Part shown: piece after piece, positions 63,823 to 64,000 of the stretch | Numbering within the stretch: position 1 is the stretch's first letter | How the letters are laid out: the number at the start of each line of letters is the position of its first letter | NCBI RefSeq assembly: GCF_004322755.1 | Contig: NZ_CP036401.1 | Coordinates: 4,340,001 to 4,404,000 of the forward strand | Direction of reading: 5' to 3' | DNA from: Pseudoduganella albidiflava | GTDB lineage: Bacteria > Pseudomonadota > Gammaproteobacteria > Burkholderiales > Burkholderiaceae_D | Length of the DNA: 64,000 nucleotides | Made by a program: the position numbers and the translations under genes | Notes under the pieces: model-generated | Told to the model about the DNA's origin: nothing | The model's input: only the letters and a program-made list of their open reading frames with translations | The model's database searches: none

Positions 63823-64000
63823 ATGAGCGCCATGCAGAAGAACGACCAGCAAAACAAGCAATCCGCGGATGATTCCGAAAAAGGCGGCCACATGATGAAC
63901 GAGCCGGATATCGGCAGTGGCGAGAAATCGCCGGGCGAGAAGGAAACCGACGAGCAGATCCGCCAGATCCCGCAACGCACGCCCGAGCCGCCGAAGGCCG
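63823..64000 (+). CDS. Hydrophilic hypothetical protein (cut by the right edge)
   Basis: The frame starts at 63823 (MSAMQKNDQQNKQSADDSEK) with AGGAGAAGG upstream and is open to the end of the window (59 codons seen). It is rich in Glu, Lys, Gln, Asp and Gly, probably disordered, and has no signal peptide. It resembles small stress-induced hydrophilic proteins in composition only. Confidence 0.55.
   Translation, partial: MSAMQKNDQQNKQSADDSEKGGHMMNEPDIGSGEKSPGEKETDEQIRQIPQRTPEPPKA

Overview
The window is a high-GC bacterial chromosome segment. Its proteins and layout fit a betaproteobacterium of the Oxalobacteraceae, most likely Massilia or a close relative; this is inferred from protein character and from the types of dispersed intergenic repeats, not from a marker gene. 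I see no rRNA, tRNA, prophage, integrase, transposase or CRISPR array. Almost all sequence is ordinary chromosomal coding DNA with short, repeat-rich intergenic gaps.

Layout. 1-6.5 kb: a membrane PAS/GGDEF protein cut by the left edge, small DUF1993/DUF1415/DUF1289 proteins, an MltD-type lytic transglycosylase and fabI. 6.5-11.3 kb: RhlE helicase and three cell-wall enzymes (L,D-transpeptidase, M23 peptidase, Tat-exported M15-like protein). 11.3-20 kb: MarR and LysR regulators, glutamate dehydrogenase, a catalase-like protein, an S9 peptidase and a malate:quinone oxidoreductase with a lipoprotein signal. 20.3-32.6 kb: the most interesting region, a selenium island (below). 32.6-40.5 kb: an orphan LolD-like ATPase, a small HTH protein, an RND efflux pair, an OlsB-like acyltransferase and a histone-H1-like protein. 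40.6-54.6 kb: signalling genes (solute-binding protein/hybrid kinase/REC operon, a multi-PAS hybrid kinase, a GGAEF protein), carbonic anhydrase, ExoD, Ppx/GppA and a spermidine-synthase-like protein. 54.7-64 kb: a CHASE-PAS-GGDEF-EAL protein, a thioesterase, an M16 peptidase pair, two lipoproteins and small hypothetical proteins.

Selenium island. senA (EgtB-like selenoneine synthase) is divergent from senB (selenosugar synthase) and selD/senC (selenophosphate synthase). About 3 kb on lie egtD and egtB, which make hercynine and ergothioneine. Divergent from egtD is a four-gene PhnD/PhnC/PhnE/PhnE-like ABC transporter of the type annotated as a putative selenate importer. Together these could take up selenium, activate it to selenophosphate, make a selenosugar and join it to EgtD-derived hercynine to give selenoneine, with ergothioneine as the sulfur counterpart. 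leuA sits between the sen and egt genes behind what looks like a CTA-rich leucine leader peptide.

Repeats. Three families of dispersed palindromic intergenic repeats are present. Separately, many genes end in short tandem arrays of unrelated sequence (units of 8, 8, 12, 13, 14, 15 and 17 bp) that start at, or include, the stop codon of the neighbouring gene. This recurring pattern is the least explained structure in the window.
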